Source of the DNA: Novosphingobium sp. SG919
GTDB taxonomy: Bacteria > Pseudomonadota > Alphaproteobacteria > Sphingomonadales > Sphingomonadaceae
Assembly (NCBI RefSeq): GCF_012932495.1
Contig: NZ_JABCNG010000002.1
Span: 372,001 to 436,000 of the forward strand
Direction of reading: 5' to 3'
Length of the DNA stretch: 64,000 bases
Shown here: one piece after another, positions 34,620 to 42,109 of the stretch
Position numbering within the stretch: the stretch's first letter is position 1
Layout: every line of letters starts with the position of its first letter
Position numbers and translations under genes: made by a program
The notes under the pieces: model-generated
Told to the model about the DNA's origin: nothing
Seen by the model: only the letters and a program-made list of their open reading frames with translations
Database searches by the model: none

Positions 34620-35411
34620 TCAATGCCCTGCCACCCAGCGCATCGCATTGTGTACCAGCGTGCGATAGGCGTCGTTCTCCCAGGCGCCGGGGCCGTCACC
34701 CGGCTGGAGATAGACGAGCCGGCTGGCCAGCGCCTGTTTCGCCCAGCCGATCAGCGGCGGAACGGGCGGATGGTCCCAGCCATGGTTGGCAAACATCTGC
34801 CCACGCACGGCCAGGTCTGCCGACCAGAAGTCGTCGCGCGTGAACGGTGCATCGCTGGTCAGGAGCGGCACCACATCGTCGGCAAAGACTTGCGCCAGAT
34901 AGAGTTCGTCCTGCAACGCGAATTGCGGCGGCACGCCCTGCGTAACCGGGTGGGGTTGCGTGGTGGCGGTATAGGCCACGTCGTGGCGATAGCCGCTGTC
35001 GGGCACAGGCGCGCCGCGCACCAGGGCCGGGCGATAGAGGAACTGGCCGCCCAGCCATTCGTGATATTCGGCCCAGGTCGGCCAGGCCGCCAGCGCATGA
35101 TGCAGCGCCACCACGCCCTTGCCCTGTTGCAGCAGCGCGCGAAAGCCGGCCTGCAGTTCCGGCGTGGGGTCGACGAAGGCAGGCGGTTCCGCTGCCTCGA
35201 AATCCAGGCCGGGCATGTCATAGAGCACCAGCACGTCGAAATCGCGCATCCCTTGCGGGTTCATCAGCAGCGCAGCCGCGGGCTGGTCCACCATGGTGGC
35301 CGAAACGCCGTCCATCGCCTGGAACATGGCATCGAAGCCGGTGCGATCGAACGGATGGCCGCGCACCGCAACCAGTGCGCGCAGTGCCGCATGGTGCCGG
35401 ATGATCGGCAT
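34620..35411 (-). CDS. ThuA-like domain protein
   Basis: 263 residues. MPIIRHHAALRALVAVRGH starts the domain; DFDVLVLYDMPG, GKGVVALHHALAAWPTW and YLQPGDGPGAWENDAY match ThuA proteins. The ATG shares one base with the stop of the upstream SnoaL-like gene (TGATG at 35409-35413). It is only distantly similar to the ThuA protein at 16442-17215, but both are second genes in a leftward pair. The family has no settled reaction; a role in acting on an oxidised sugar or ring intermediate is possible. Confidence 0.8.
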   Translation of the reverse strand: MPIIRHHAALRALVAVRGHPFDRTGFDAMFQAMDGVSATMVDQPAAALLMNPQGMRDFDVLVLYDMPGLDFEAAEPPAFVDPTPELQAGFRALLQQGKGVVALHHALAAWPTWAEYHEWLGGQFLYRPALVRGAPVPDSGYRHDVAYTATTQPHPVTQGVPPQFALQDELYLAQVFADDVVPLLTSDAPFTRDDFWSADLAVRGQMFANHGWDHPPVPPLIGWAKQALASRLVYLQPGDGPGAWENDAYRTLVHNAMRWVAGH

Positions 35412-35839
35412 CAGAGGCCCTTGGGTGCGATCTGCCGGTGGATGTTGCGGAACGTGCGCGCGCGGAAATACCAGCGGCCGTCGATCCTGACGCATTCGTC
35501 GTCATATTGCCCGCGATCGCGGTGCACGCCATCGGGCCAGTCATAGACTTCGGCGGTGTAGGATCGCATCGTGGCCCGGTCCCCCTCCACCACGATGCTG
35601 CCGGGCCAGGCTTCGAACATGATGCCGGGATAGTGCTGCATCGCCTGGGTCCACATCGCCACGATGGCATCGCGGCCATGGGTGGTGCCGATCTCGGGAT
35701 AATCGGGAAGCGACCACTGCGCGTCTTGCGCCCAGGTTTCGCCCCAGGCCTGCGCATCGCAGCGCGTGACCGCATCGGCATAGGTTTCGAGCAACTCGCG
35801 CAGCGCCAGGCGATCTTCGGCGGGGCCGGTAAAGGGCAT
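35411..35839 (-). CDS. SnoaL-like NTF2-fold protein
   Basis: 142 residues from the ATG at 35839 (GGGAGAGA upstream). LALRELLETYADAVTRCD, WAQDAQWSLPDYPEIG, GRDAIVAMWTQAM and RIDGRWYFRARTF follow the SnoaL-like pattern. It may be a dehydratase, isomerase or oxygenase accessory subunit. It is coupled to the ThuA gene. Three other proteins of this fold lie at 22399, 40382 and 59076, each coupled to a different redox gene. Confidence 0.8.
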   Translation of the reverse strand: MPFTGPAEDRLALRELLETYADAVTRCDAQAWGETWAQDAQWSLPDYPEIGTTHGRDAIVAMWTQAMQHYPGIMFEAWPGSIVVEGDRATMRSYTAEVYDWPDGVHRDRGQYDDECVRIDGRWYFRARTFRNIHRQIAPKGL

Positions 35840-35933
35840 GCAGGTCTCTCCCGTTATGGCTTTGCCGGCCAGCATAGCCCGCTGCGGGCAGGCGGGCGCC
35901 TAGCGCATTGCACAGGCGGTGCCTGGCGGGGGG

Positions 35934-35960
35934 CTTCGACAAGCTCAGCCCGAACGGATT
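35934..35960. repeat. Half copy of an interspersed TTCGACAAGCTCAGCCCGAAC-type repeat
   Basis: CTTCGACAAGCTCAGCCCGA followed by ACGGATTTC. The same core, slightly diverged, recurs at 38674-38752 as both arms of an inverted repeat. Elements with this core are common between genes in sphingomonads and other Proteobacteria. Confidence 0.65.
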
Positions 35961-36063
35961 TCAAGGAAACCACTCCCGTTCCGCGTGCGTGAGGGGTTGG
36001 GGGAGGGCTTGTTCCCTAAGACCGACCCAGCCCAGAGCATACCTTTGCGTAAAACTCGGGCAT

Positions 36064-36104
36064 TGTCATGCACGGCAATGATAGCGTAACCATTGCCGAT
36101 GACA
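36064..36104. promoter_or_regulatory. Imperfect palindrome upstream of the GH1 gene, candidate operator
   Basis: GTCAT..GGCAATG (to 36080) mirrors CATTGCC.ATGAC (from 36091) around the centre TAGCGTAA. The centre, TGATAGCGTAACCA, has the central CG and half-site shape of LacI-family operators. It lies about 60 bases before the GH1 start, where a repressor would act. Confidence 0.4.
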
Positions 36105-36162
36105 CGGGGATTTGGAACGGCGCCGACGCCGCGCCCCGGCTTACCTTGAGGAAGAGGATAGC

Positions 36163-37629
36163 ATGAGCAGAATCAGCCGTCGCGATCTGGGCCGTGGGCT
36201 GGGCGTTGCCGCCCTTGGCGCAACTGTTGGCGGCGTGCCGCCGGTGCTGGCGCAAGCGGCGCCTGCAGGCGGGACGGGCGTTGGTGGGGGCGCCGGTGCA
36301 TTTCCGGCCGATTTCGTGTGGGGCTGCGCCACGGCGGCCTATCAGATCGAAGGCGGCGTCAAGGAAGACGGACGCGGGGCGACCAACTGGGACGTGTTTG
36401 CCCATACGCCGGGCAAAGTGGCGCAAGGCGCCACCGGCGACGTGGCGTGCGACAGCTATCACCGTTATCCCGAGGATATTGCCCTGCTCAAGGCGCTGGG
36501 CGTGAAGGCCTATCGCTTCTCCGTGGCCTGGTCGCGCATTTTCCCCGACGGGAAGGGCAAGCCCAATGCCAAGGGGCTGGATTACTACAACCGCCTGGTC
36601 GACGGGCTGCTGGCGGCCGGGATCACCCCGCATGTCACCCTGTTCCACTGGGACTTGCCCGCCGCGCTGCCCGGCGGCTGGCAGAACCGCGATACGGCGC
36701 TGGCCTTTGCCGACTATGCCGGGTTCATGGCCGGCAAGCTGAGCGACCGGGTGAAGCATTTCATGACGGTCAATGAACTGCGCTGCTTTACCGATCTGAG
36801 CTATATGACCGGGGGCAAGGCGCCCGGCCTCAAGCTGCCGATGGGCGAAGTGAACCAGGTGCGCCACCACGGCGTATTGGCACATGGCCTGGGCGTGCAA
36901 GCGATCCGCGCCCATGCCAAGCCGGGGACGCAAGTGGGCCTGGCCGACAACGCCACGATCTTTGTGCCCGCGATCGAAACGGCCGAGCATATCGACGCGG
37001 TCAAGCGGGCGGTGCGCGAGGAAAACGCCATGTTCCTCACCGCGATCATGGAAGGCCGCTATATCGACAGCTACCTGGCGGCCCAGGGCAAGGATGCGCC
37101 CAAGGTGCAGGCCGGTGACATGGCCGCGATCGGCAGCCCGCTCGATTTCGTGTCGGTCAATATCTATACCGGCAACACCGTGCGCGCCGATGCGACCAAG
37201 CCCGGCGGCTATGAAATCCTGCCCCACCTGCCGCAATCGCCGCGCATGGCTTCGCCCTGGCTCTATGTCACGCCCGAAGTCATGTATTGGGGCCTGCGCA
37301 CGATCCACGAGTTGTGGCAGCCCAAGGCGGTCTATGTTTCGGAAAACGGCTGCTCGGCCGATGATCCGGTGGCGGCGGACGGCAAGGTCTATGACGCCGA
37401 CCGCGTGATGTACTTGCGCAATTACCTGACGCACCTGCAACGCGCGGCGCGCGAGGGGCTGCCGGTCAAGGGCTATTTCCTGTGGAGCCTGATGGACAAT
37501 TTCGAGTGGGAGGATGGCTATACCAAGCTGTTCGGCATCCACCATGTCGATTTCGCCACGCAGAAGCGCACGCCCAAGATGAGCGCGGACTGGTATCGCC
37601 AGCTCATCGCCACCAATCGCCTGGTGTGA
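36163..37629 (+). CDS. Tat-exported GH1 beta-glucosidase
   Basis: 488 residues. The ATG at 36163 begins a twin-arginine signal (SRRDLGRGLGVAALGA). The GH1 start PADFVWGCATAAYQIEG lies near 47-63. The acid/base glutamate is E205 in TVNELRC; the family consensus there is NEP, so proline is replaced by leucine. The nucleophile is E394 in YVSENGC. The C-terminal block YFLWSLMDNFEWEDGY is typical. The enzyme should hydrolyse beta-glucosides in the periplasm after the folded protein is exported. It is followed after 4 bases by a second Tat-type hydrolase, so the pair probably deacylates and deglycosylates the same conjugate. Confidence 0.88.
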   Translation: MSRISRRDLGRGLGVAALGATVGGVPPVLAQAAPAGGTGVGGGAGAFPADFVWGCATAAYQIEGGVKEDGRGATNWDVFAHTPGKVAQGATGDVACDSYHRYPEDIALLKALGVKAYRFSVAWSRIFPDGKGKPNAKGLDYYNRLVDGLLAAGITPHVTLFHWDLPAALPGGWQNRDTALAFADYAGFMAGKLSDRVKHFMTVNELRCFTDLSYMTGGKAPGLKLPMGEVNQVRHHGVLAHGLGVQAIRAHAKPGTQVGLADNATIFVPAIETAEHIDAVKRAVREENAMFLTAIMEGRYIDSYLAAQGKDAPKVQAGDMAAIGSPLDFVSVNIYTGNTVRADATKPGGYEILPHLPQSPRMASPWLYVTPEVMYWGLRTIHELWQPKAVYVSENGCSADDPVAADGKVYDADRVMYLRNYLTHLQRAAREGLPVKGYFLWSLMDNFEWEDGYTKLFGIHHVDFATQKRTPKMSADWYRQLIATNRLV

Positions 37630-37633
37630 TGCG

Positions 37634-38629
37634 ATGAGCGATCTGCAGCCTTCGCGCCGCGCCTTGCTGGGCGGCATGGCCGCGCTGGGCGTGGCGGCCG
37701 CCGCCGCTGCGCAGAAGGCCAGCGCCGGCCCCACCGCGATCCATTACAGCGGGCCATCGCTGCCGCTTTGGCCCGGCGCCATCCCCGGCGCGCCGCGCGT
37801 GCTGCCCCAGCGGCGGATCGAGCAGCGCAGCCAGAGCGCCGATTTCGATGATCGCTGGCTCTATGGCGTGGCCGCGCCCACGCTGGAAGTGCGGCGCCCC
37901 GCGTTCCAGGATGGCTCTGCGGTGATCCTGGTGCCGGGTGGCGGCTATGGCTTTCTTTCCATCGACAACGAGGGCGAGGAGCAGGCCCGCTGGCTGACCC
38001 AGCGCGGCGTGACCTGCTTCATCCTTTACTATCGCCTGCCCGGCGAAGGCTGGGCCAATCGCGGGCTGGTGCCCTTGCAGGACATGCAGCGCGCGGTGCG
38101 CCTGGTGCGCCATCGCGCCGGCGAATTCGGCGTCGATCCGGCGCGCCTGGCCGTGCTGGGCTTTTCCGCTGGCGGGCATCTGGCGGGTAGCGCAATCACG
38201 CGCTTTGCCGAAAAGACCTATGCCCCGGTGGATGCGGCCGATACGCAATCGGCACGGCCCGATCTGGCCGGGCTGATCTATCCGGTGATCACGCTGAGCG
38301 AGGCCTTCGTCCACGCCGGATCGCGCGACAATCTGCTCGGCGATGGCGCCAGCGCGGCGGCCACGCAGGCCGCCTCGGTGGAGCGGCTGGTGAGCGAGGG
38401 CACGCCGCCCACGTTCCTGACCGCTGCATCCGACGATGGCCTGGTGCCGATCCAGAACAGCCTGGCAATGTATCAGGCCCTGCTGGCCAAGGCGCGCCCT
38501 TGCGAATTCCACGGCTTCGACCAGGGCGGCCACGGCTTTGGCGCACGCTTGCCCCAGCCGGTGCCGGCTCACGCCTGGCCTGACCTGTTCCATGCCTTTG
38601 GTGTGCGACACGGGGTGTTCAAGGGCTGA
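37634..38629 (+). CDS. Tat-exported alpha/beta hydrolase (acetylxylan-esterase-like)
   Basis: 331 residues with a twin-arginine-like leader (PSRRALLGGMAALGVAAAAA). The oxyanion segment VPGGGYGFLSI, nucleophile GFSAGGHLAG (serine near 178), acid in ASDDGLVPIQNS and histidine in GGHGFG form a complete triad of the BD-FAE/acetylxylan esterase branch. Overlap in function with the GH1 gene 4 bases upstream suggests removal of acetyl or similar groups from a sugar conjugate. A GCTGAGCTTGTC-type repeat follows the stop. Confidence 0.84.
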   Translation: MSDLQPSRRALLGGMAALGVAAAAAAQKASAGPTAIHYSGPSLPLWPGAIPGAPRVLPQRRIEQRSQSADFDDRWLYGVAAPTLEVRRPAFQDGSAVILVPGGGYGFLSIDNEGEEQARWLTQRGVTCFILYYRLPGEGWANRGLVPLQDMQRAVRLVRHRAGEFGVDPARLAVLGFSAGGHLAGSAITRFAEKTYAPVDAADTQSARPDLAGLIYPVITLSEAFVHAGSRDNLLGDGASAAATQAASVERLVSEGTPPTFLTAASDDGLVPIQNSLAMYQALLAKARPCEFHGFDQGGHGFGARLPQPVPAHAWPDLFHAFGVRHGVFKG

Positions 38630-38673
38630 GGTGTCTGGCTTCCTGGCCCCGTTTGCAGCGCCGTTGCGCAAGC

Positions 38674-38752
38674 GGGCTTTGATAAGCTCAGCCCGAACGG
38701 AATTCAGGAGGATTTTACTCAAGCTCCGTTCGCCCTGAGCCTGTCGAAGGGC
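38674..38752. repeat. Inverted pair of interspersed repeats
   Basis: Left arm GGCTTTGATAAGCTCAGCCC continuing to GAACGGA, right arm TCCGTTCGCCCTGAGCCTGT continuing to CGAAGGGC. The arms are diverged complements separated by about 27 bases. The left arm matches the single copy at 35934-35960. It fills the gap between the esterase stop and the convergent ferredoxin gene. Confidence 0.7.
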
Positions 38753-38814
38753 ATTCCCGCAACGCTCGCGCAAAAGGCCTCCACAAGCCGGCCCGGCCTG
38801 AACCCAAACTTGCC

Positions 38815-39192
38815 TCAGCCCGGCAATTCCACCGGCGTTTCGTCCATGCCCGGCGGCGTGGCAGGCACCGCAACTTCCACCACGCCATTGGCCACGCGCA
38901 CGGGGAAGCGGCGCAGGGTGGGGTAGGCGCCGCCGATGCAGCGGCCATCGGCCAGGTCGAAGCGGGCGCCGTGCAGCGGGCACATCAATGCGCCGCGCCG
39001 GATGCGCCCCGTGGAAAGGCGCGCGGCGGCGTGGGTGCAGCGGTCGTTGACGGCGACGATGTCATCCTCGAAGCGGGTGAGCAGCACTTGCCAGCCGTTG
39101 ACGGCGTGCACGGTGGCCTGGCCTTCGGCAATGGCGTCTTCCGTGGCGACTTGATGCCACACCTGGTCTTCCACGCGATCCTGCTCCGTCAT
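38815..39192 (-). CDS. Rieske-type ferredoxin for ring-hydroxylating oxygenases
   Basis: 125 residues. Ligands are in CTHAAARLS and MCPLHGARFD, the CxH...CxxH pattern of a 2Fe-2S Rieske ferredoxin, with the usual beta strands before (ATVHAVNGWQVLLTRFEDDI) and after (PVRVANGVVEVAV). It carries electrons from a reductase to the terminal oxygenase; it is the only ferredoxin in the window and could serve several of the four oxygenases. It follows a medium-chain reductase gene by 11 bases. No ferredoxin reductase is encoded here, so one must be supplied from elsewhere. Confidence 0.87.
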   Translation of the reverse strand: MTEQDRVEDQVWHQVATEDAIAEGQATVHAVNGWQVLLTRFEDDIVAVNDRCTHAAARLSTGRIRRGALMCPLHGARFDLADGRCIGGAYPTLRRFPVRVANGVVEVAVPATPPGMDETPVELPG

Positions 39193-39203
39193 ACCTGTTC
39201 CGC

Positions 39204-40238
39204 TTATACTTCCACGAGCGTTTTGCCGATGGTCTGCCCCTGCATCAGCGCGATGAAAGCGCCCGGCAGGCTTTCGAAACCATGGTGCACGTTTTCCAGC
39301 GGCACAAGCTGTCCGCTGCGATGCAGTTCATCAAGCGTGGCCTGCGCCTGCGCCAGCCGGTCGGCATGGTCGTAAGTGAGAAAGCCGCGCATCGTCAGCC
39401 GCTTGACAACCAGTTGCCACAACTGCGTGACACCGTGGGGATGATCGGCATCGTTGTATTGCGCGATCATGCCGCACAGCGCGATGCGCCCGCCTTCGCG
39501 CATGCGCGGCAGGACCAGATCGAGCAGCGGGCCGCCTACGTTGTCGAAATAGACGTCGAACCCCTGCGGCGCGGCGGCGTCGAGCGCCTGGCCGAGTGCC
39601 TCTGGCGTGCAGCGATGGTCGATCGCCGCCTCTGCGCCGATATGACGCACCAGCGCGGCCTTTTCCGGGCCACCGGCCAGGCCGACCACGCGGCAGCCCA
39701 GCGCGCGGGCCAGTTGCACCACGGTGCTGCCCGTGGCCCCGGCGGCCGCGCTGACGAGCACGGTCTGCCCGGCCTGGGCCAGCCCCACGGCCACCAGGCC
39801 GACCCAGGCTGTCAGCCCCACCGGCCCGAGCGCGCCCATATAGGCGCGCAGCGGCACGCCCGGCTGTGGCGAGACGCGCTCCAGCCCCAGCGCATCGGGC
39901 CCGATGACAAAGTGATCGGACCATGTGCCCAGCACGCGCAGCAGCGTGCCCACCGGCCAATCGCCATGGCGCGAGGCCACCACTTCGCCCAGCGCCATGC
40001 CGGTGATCGGCGCGCCCAGCGCCACGGGCGGCAGGTAGGACGGGCGATCATCAAGGAAGCCGCGGATTGCCGGATCGACCGAGCCGACCCGCATGCGCAC
40101 CAGCATCTGCCCATCGCCCGGCACCGGCATTGCCGTTTCGACAAGGTCGAAGCAATCGGACGTGGGCACGCCGGCGGGGCGGCGGCGCAGCACGATGTGG
40201 CGCACCGTGGCCGGCAGTTCTGGCAGGGTTTCGGGCAT
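39204..40238 (-). CDS. Zinc-free medium-chain NADP-dependent oxidoreductase (CurA-like)
   Basis: 344 residues. SAAAGATGSTVVQLAR forms the nucleotide loop, followed by GLAGGPEKAALV and VYFDNVGGPLLDLVL; no catalytic zinc cysteines are present. It probably reduces an enone or enal with NADPH. It is first in a leftward pair with the Rieske ferredoxin and diverges from a SnoaL-thiolase operon, with the shared motif GCTAGGTGGCG in the gap. Ribosome site GGAAG. Confidence 0.86.
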   Translation of the reverse strand: MPETLPELPATVRHIVLRRRPAGVPTSDCFDLVETAMPVPGDGQMLVRMRVGSVDPAIRGFLDDRPSYLPPVALGAPITGMALGEVVASRHGDWPVGTLLRVLGTWSDHFVIGPDALGLERVSPQPGVPLRAYMGALGPVGLTAWVGLVAVGLAQAGQTVLVSAAAGATGSTVVQLARALGCRVVGLAGGPEKAALVRHIGAEAAIDHRCTPEALGQALDAAAPQGFDVYFDNVGGPLLDLVLPRMREGGRIALCGMIAQYNDADHPHGVTQLWQLVVKRLTMRGFLTYDHADRLAQAQATLDELHRSGQLVPLENVHHGFESLPGAFIALMQGQTIGKTLVEV

Positions 40239-40313
40239 CCGTCTTCCGTCGTTGTTCGTTCTGGCTATGGTTCTTGATAGGGCCTTGCCGCCCCAAGGCG
40301 CTCTAGCTTTTTC

Positions 40314-40324
40314 GCTAGGTGGCG
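40314..40324 (+). promoter_or_regulatory. GCTAGGTGGCG motif before the SnoaL-thiolase operon
   Basis: Identical to 58007-58017 and at the same distance (57 bases) from the first start codon of its operon. Both are preceded by a T-rich triplet (TTTTTC and CTTTG). It may be a binding site or a core promoter element shared by the two operons. Confidence 0.4.
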
Positions 40325-40381
40325 CATGGCCGGGGTGGGGCGATGATGGCGCAACACCAAACCGGGAGAGGAACGCGCGCC

Positions 40382-40789
40382 ATGACGCCTGCCCAGATGA
40401 TCGCCTTCGTCGATGAACTCTATGGCCTGACGGGCACCGGCCAGTGGGACGCGGCCGCCGCGCGGCTGACCGATGATTTCGTGGTGGTGGAAGCGCCTGG
40501 CCTGCCCATGGCGGGTGCCTATCACGGGCGCCACGCGCTGCGCGAACTGTTCGAGAAAGTCATGGGCCTGATGGACGTGGTGGCGATGGACCGGGTGGAA
40601 ACCACCGCTGGTGCCGACCATGCCGTGACGATCCTGTCGTTGCGCTTTGCCGATCCGGCGCTGGCCCCGGCGCAACTGTGTGAAGTGTTCCGGTTTCGCG
40701 AGGGCAAATGCTGCGCGATCACGCCCTATTATTTCGATCCGGCGCCCGTGCTGGCCGCCACCGCCGCCAAGCGCGCTGCGCTGGCCTGA
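40382..40789 (+). CDS. SnoaL-like NTF2-fold protein
   Basis: 135 residues from the ATG at 40382, with GGGAGAGGAAC upstream. MTPAQMIAFVDELYGLTGTG, TDDFVVVEAPGLPM, GRHALRELFEKVMG and EVFRFREGKCCAITPYYFDP match the ketosteroid-isomerase-like fold. It lies 21 bases before the thiolase gene, so it may prepare a beta-keto intermediate for thiolytic cleavage, or act as an isomerase or hydratase. Substrate unknown. Confidence 0.78.
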   Translation: MTPAQMIAFVDELYGLTGTGQWDAAAARLTDDFVVVEAPGLPMAGAYHGRHALRELFEKVMGLMDVVAMDRVETTAGADHAVTILSLRFADPALAPAQLCEVFRFREGKCCAITPYYFDPAPVLAATAAKRAALA

Positions 40790-40810
40790 CATCCAAGGAC
40801 GTTGAAGACC

Positions 40811-42001
40811 ATGACCGAGCAGCCTGACGACATCATGATCCTGGGCGCGGTGCGCACCGCCATCGGCGATTTCGGCGGTGCCCTCAAAGGCATTGCTGCG
40901 GCAAACCTGGGGGCGCGGGTCCTGGCCGAAGCGGTGCGCCGTGCCGGCCTGGCCCCGGAAGATGTGGGCCATGTGGTGATGGGCCAGGTCATTCCGTCGA
41001 GCGGGAAGGACGCCTATCTCGCCCGCGCGGCCGCGCTCAAGGCCGGTATTCCGGTGGGCGTGCCGGCGCTCACCGTCAATCGGCTGTGCGGCTCGGGCCT
41101 GCAGGCGATCATCTCTTCGGCGCAGATGATGAAGTTGGGTGAAGCCGATATCACCCTGGCGGGCGGCGCGGAAAGCATGTCGAGCACGCCCTATCACGAT
41201 CATGGCCAGCGCTGGGGCCGCAAGATGGGTGATGGGACGCTGGTCGACGCATTGGTGGAGACGCTGTCCGACCCGCTCGACGGTTGCCATATGGGGATCA
41301 CCGCCGAAAACGTAGCCGAGCGTTATGGCATCTCGCGCGAAGACCAGGATGCCCTGACCGTGCAAGGCCACGCCCGCGCGCTGCGCGCCATTGCCGAGGG
41401 GCGCTTTGCCGAGCAGATAGTGCCGATCGAGTTGGTTACGCGCAAGGGCACCACGCTGTTCGACACCGACGAGCACCCGCGTGCCGGAACCACGGCCGAA
41501 GGGCTGGCCGCGATGAAGCCGGTTTTCCGCAAGGGCGGCACGGTTACGGCCGCGAACGCCAGCGGCATCAACGATGGCGCTGCGGCGATGGTCCTGGCCC
41601 GGCGCGAGGTGGTGGAGGCGCGGGGCCTGGCGCCGCTGGCGCGCATCGTCAGTTGGGGCCATGCCGGGGTGGACCCAGCCTTCATGGGCATTGGTCCGGT
41701 CAAGGCCGTGCCGATCGCGCTGGCGCGGGCCGGGCTGACTCTGGCCGATATCGACGTGATCGAGGCGAACGAGGCCTTTGCCGCGCAGGCGCTGGCCGTG
41801 GCGCGCACGCTGGGTTTCGATCCGGAGCGCGTCAATCCCAATGGCAGCGGCATTGCCCTGGGACACCCGGTTGGCGCGACCGGCGCGATCCTGGTGGTCA
41901 AGGCGGCGCACGAATTGCGCCGCACCGGCGGCCGTCTGGCACTGGTCACGATGTGCATCGGCGGCGGGCAAGGTATCGCAATGGTGATCGAGGCGGCCTG
42001 A
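40811..42001 (+). CDS. Thiolase (acetyl-CoA C-acyltransferase)
   Basis: 396 residues. The ATG at 40811 follows AAGGA; a TTG at 40802 is less likely. The acyl-accepting cysteine is C93 in NRLCGSGLQA; NEAFAAQAL, the histidine of GHPVGATGA and the second cysteine of MCIGGGQGIA complete the active site. It cleaves a beta-ketoacyl-CoA to acetyl-CoA (or the reverse). It might process acetoacetyl-CoA formed from carnitine, or the end of a ring-degradation pathway. It is followed by the malonyl-CoA decarboxylase, but a candidate operator lies in the gap, so that gene may have its own promoter. Confidence 0.88.
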   Translation: MTEQPDDIMILGAVRTAIGDFGGALKGIAAANLGARVLAEAVRRAGLAPEDVGHVVMGQVIPSSGKDAYLARAAALKAGIPVGVPALTVNRLCGSGLQAIISSAQMMKLGEADITLAGGAESMSSTPYHDHGQRWGRKMGDGTLVDALVETLSDPLDGCHMGITAENVAERYGISREDQDALTVQGHARALRAIAEGRFAEQIVPIELVTRKGTTLFDTDEHPRAGTTAEGLAAMKPVFRKGGTVTAANASGINDGAAAMVLARREVVEARGLAPLARIVSWGHAGVDPAFMGIGPVKAVPIALARAGLTLADIDVIEANEAFAAQALAVARTLGFDPERVNPNGSGIALGHPVGATGAILVVKAAHELRRTGGRLALVTMCIGGGQGIAMVIEAA

Positions 42002-42033
42002 TTACATGCAATAGGCGTGATTTTCACGTTTCG

Positions 42034-42044
42034 TGTATGCCAGA
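42034..42044 (+). promoter_or_regulatory. TGTATGCCAGA motif upstream of malonyl-CoA decarboxylase, candidate MatR operator
   Basis: This exact 11-base sequence recurs on the opposite strand at 51482-51492, and 10 of 11 bases recur at 49470-49480. All three are promoter regions in the malonate cluster. The site lies 66 bases before the decarboxylase start. Confidence 0.55.
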
Positions 42045-42109
42045 TCAGGCAATTATGATGTATCGTATATCCATCGGCCTGATTCTGGCCCTTGGGAGAT
42101 GCGTGCGCC

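Larger units (their letters stand above)
35840..36162. other. Intergenic region with a repeat and a palindrome
   Basis: 323 bases without a gene between a leftward SnoaL-like gene and the rightward GH1 gene. It holds one copy of the TTCGACAAGCTCAGCCCGAAC repeat (described separately), a G-rich stretch near 35992-36012, and a palindrome at 36064-36104. The promoter of the GH1 gene must lie here, but no clear -35/-10 pair was identified. Confidence 0.6.

Noticed and set aside
38674..38752. Possible rho-independent terminator between the esterase and ferredoxin genes
   Set aside because: The arms are diverged with a large loop and no T-run; the sequence fits an interspersed repeat better, although it may still help termination.
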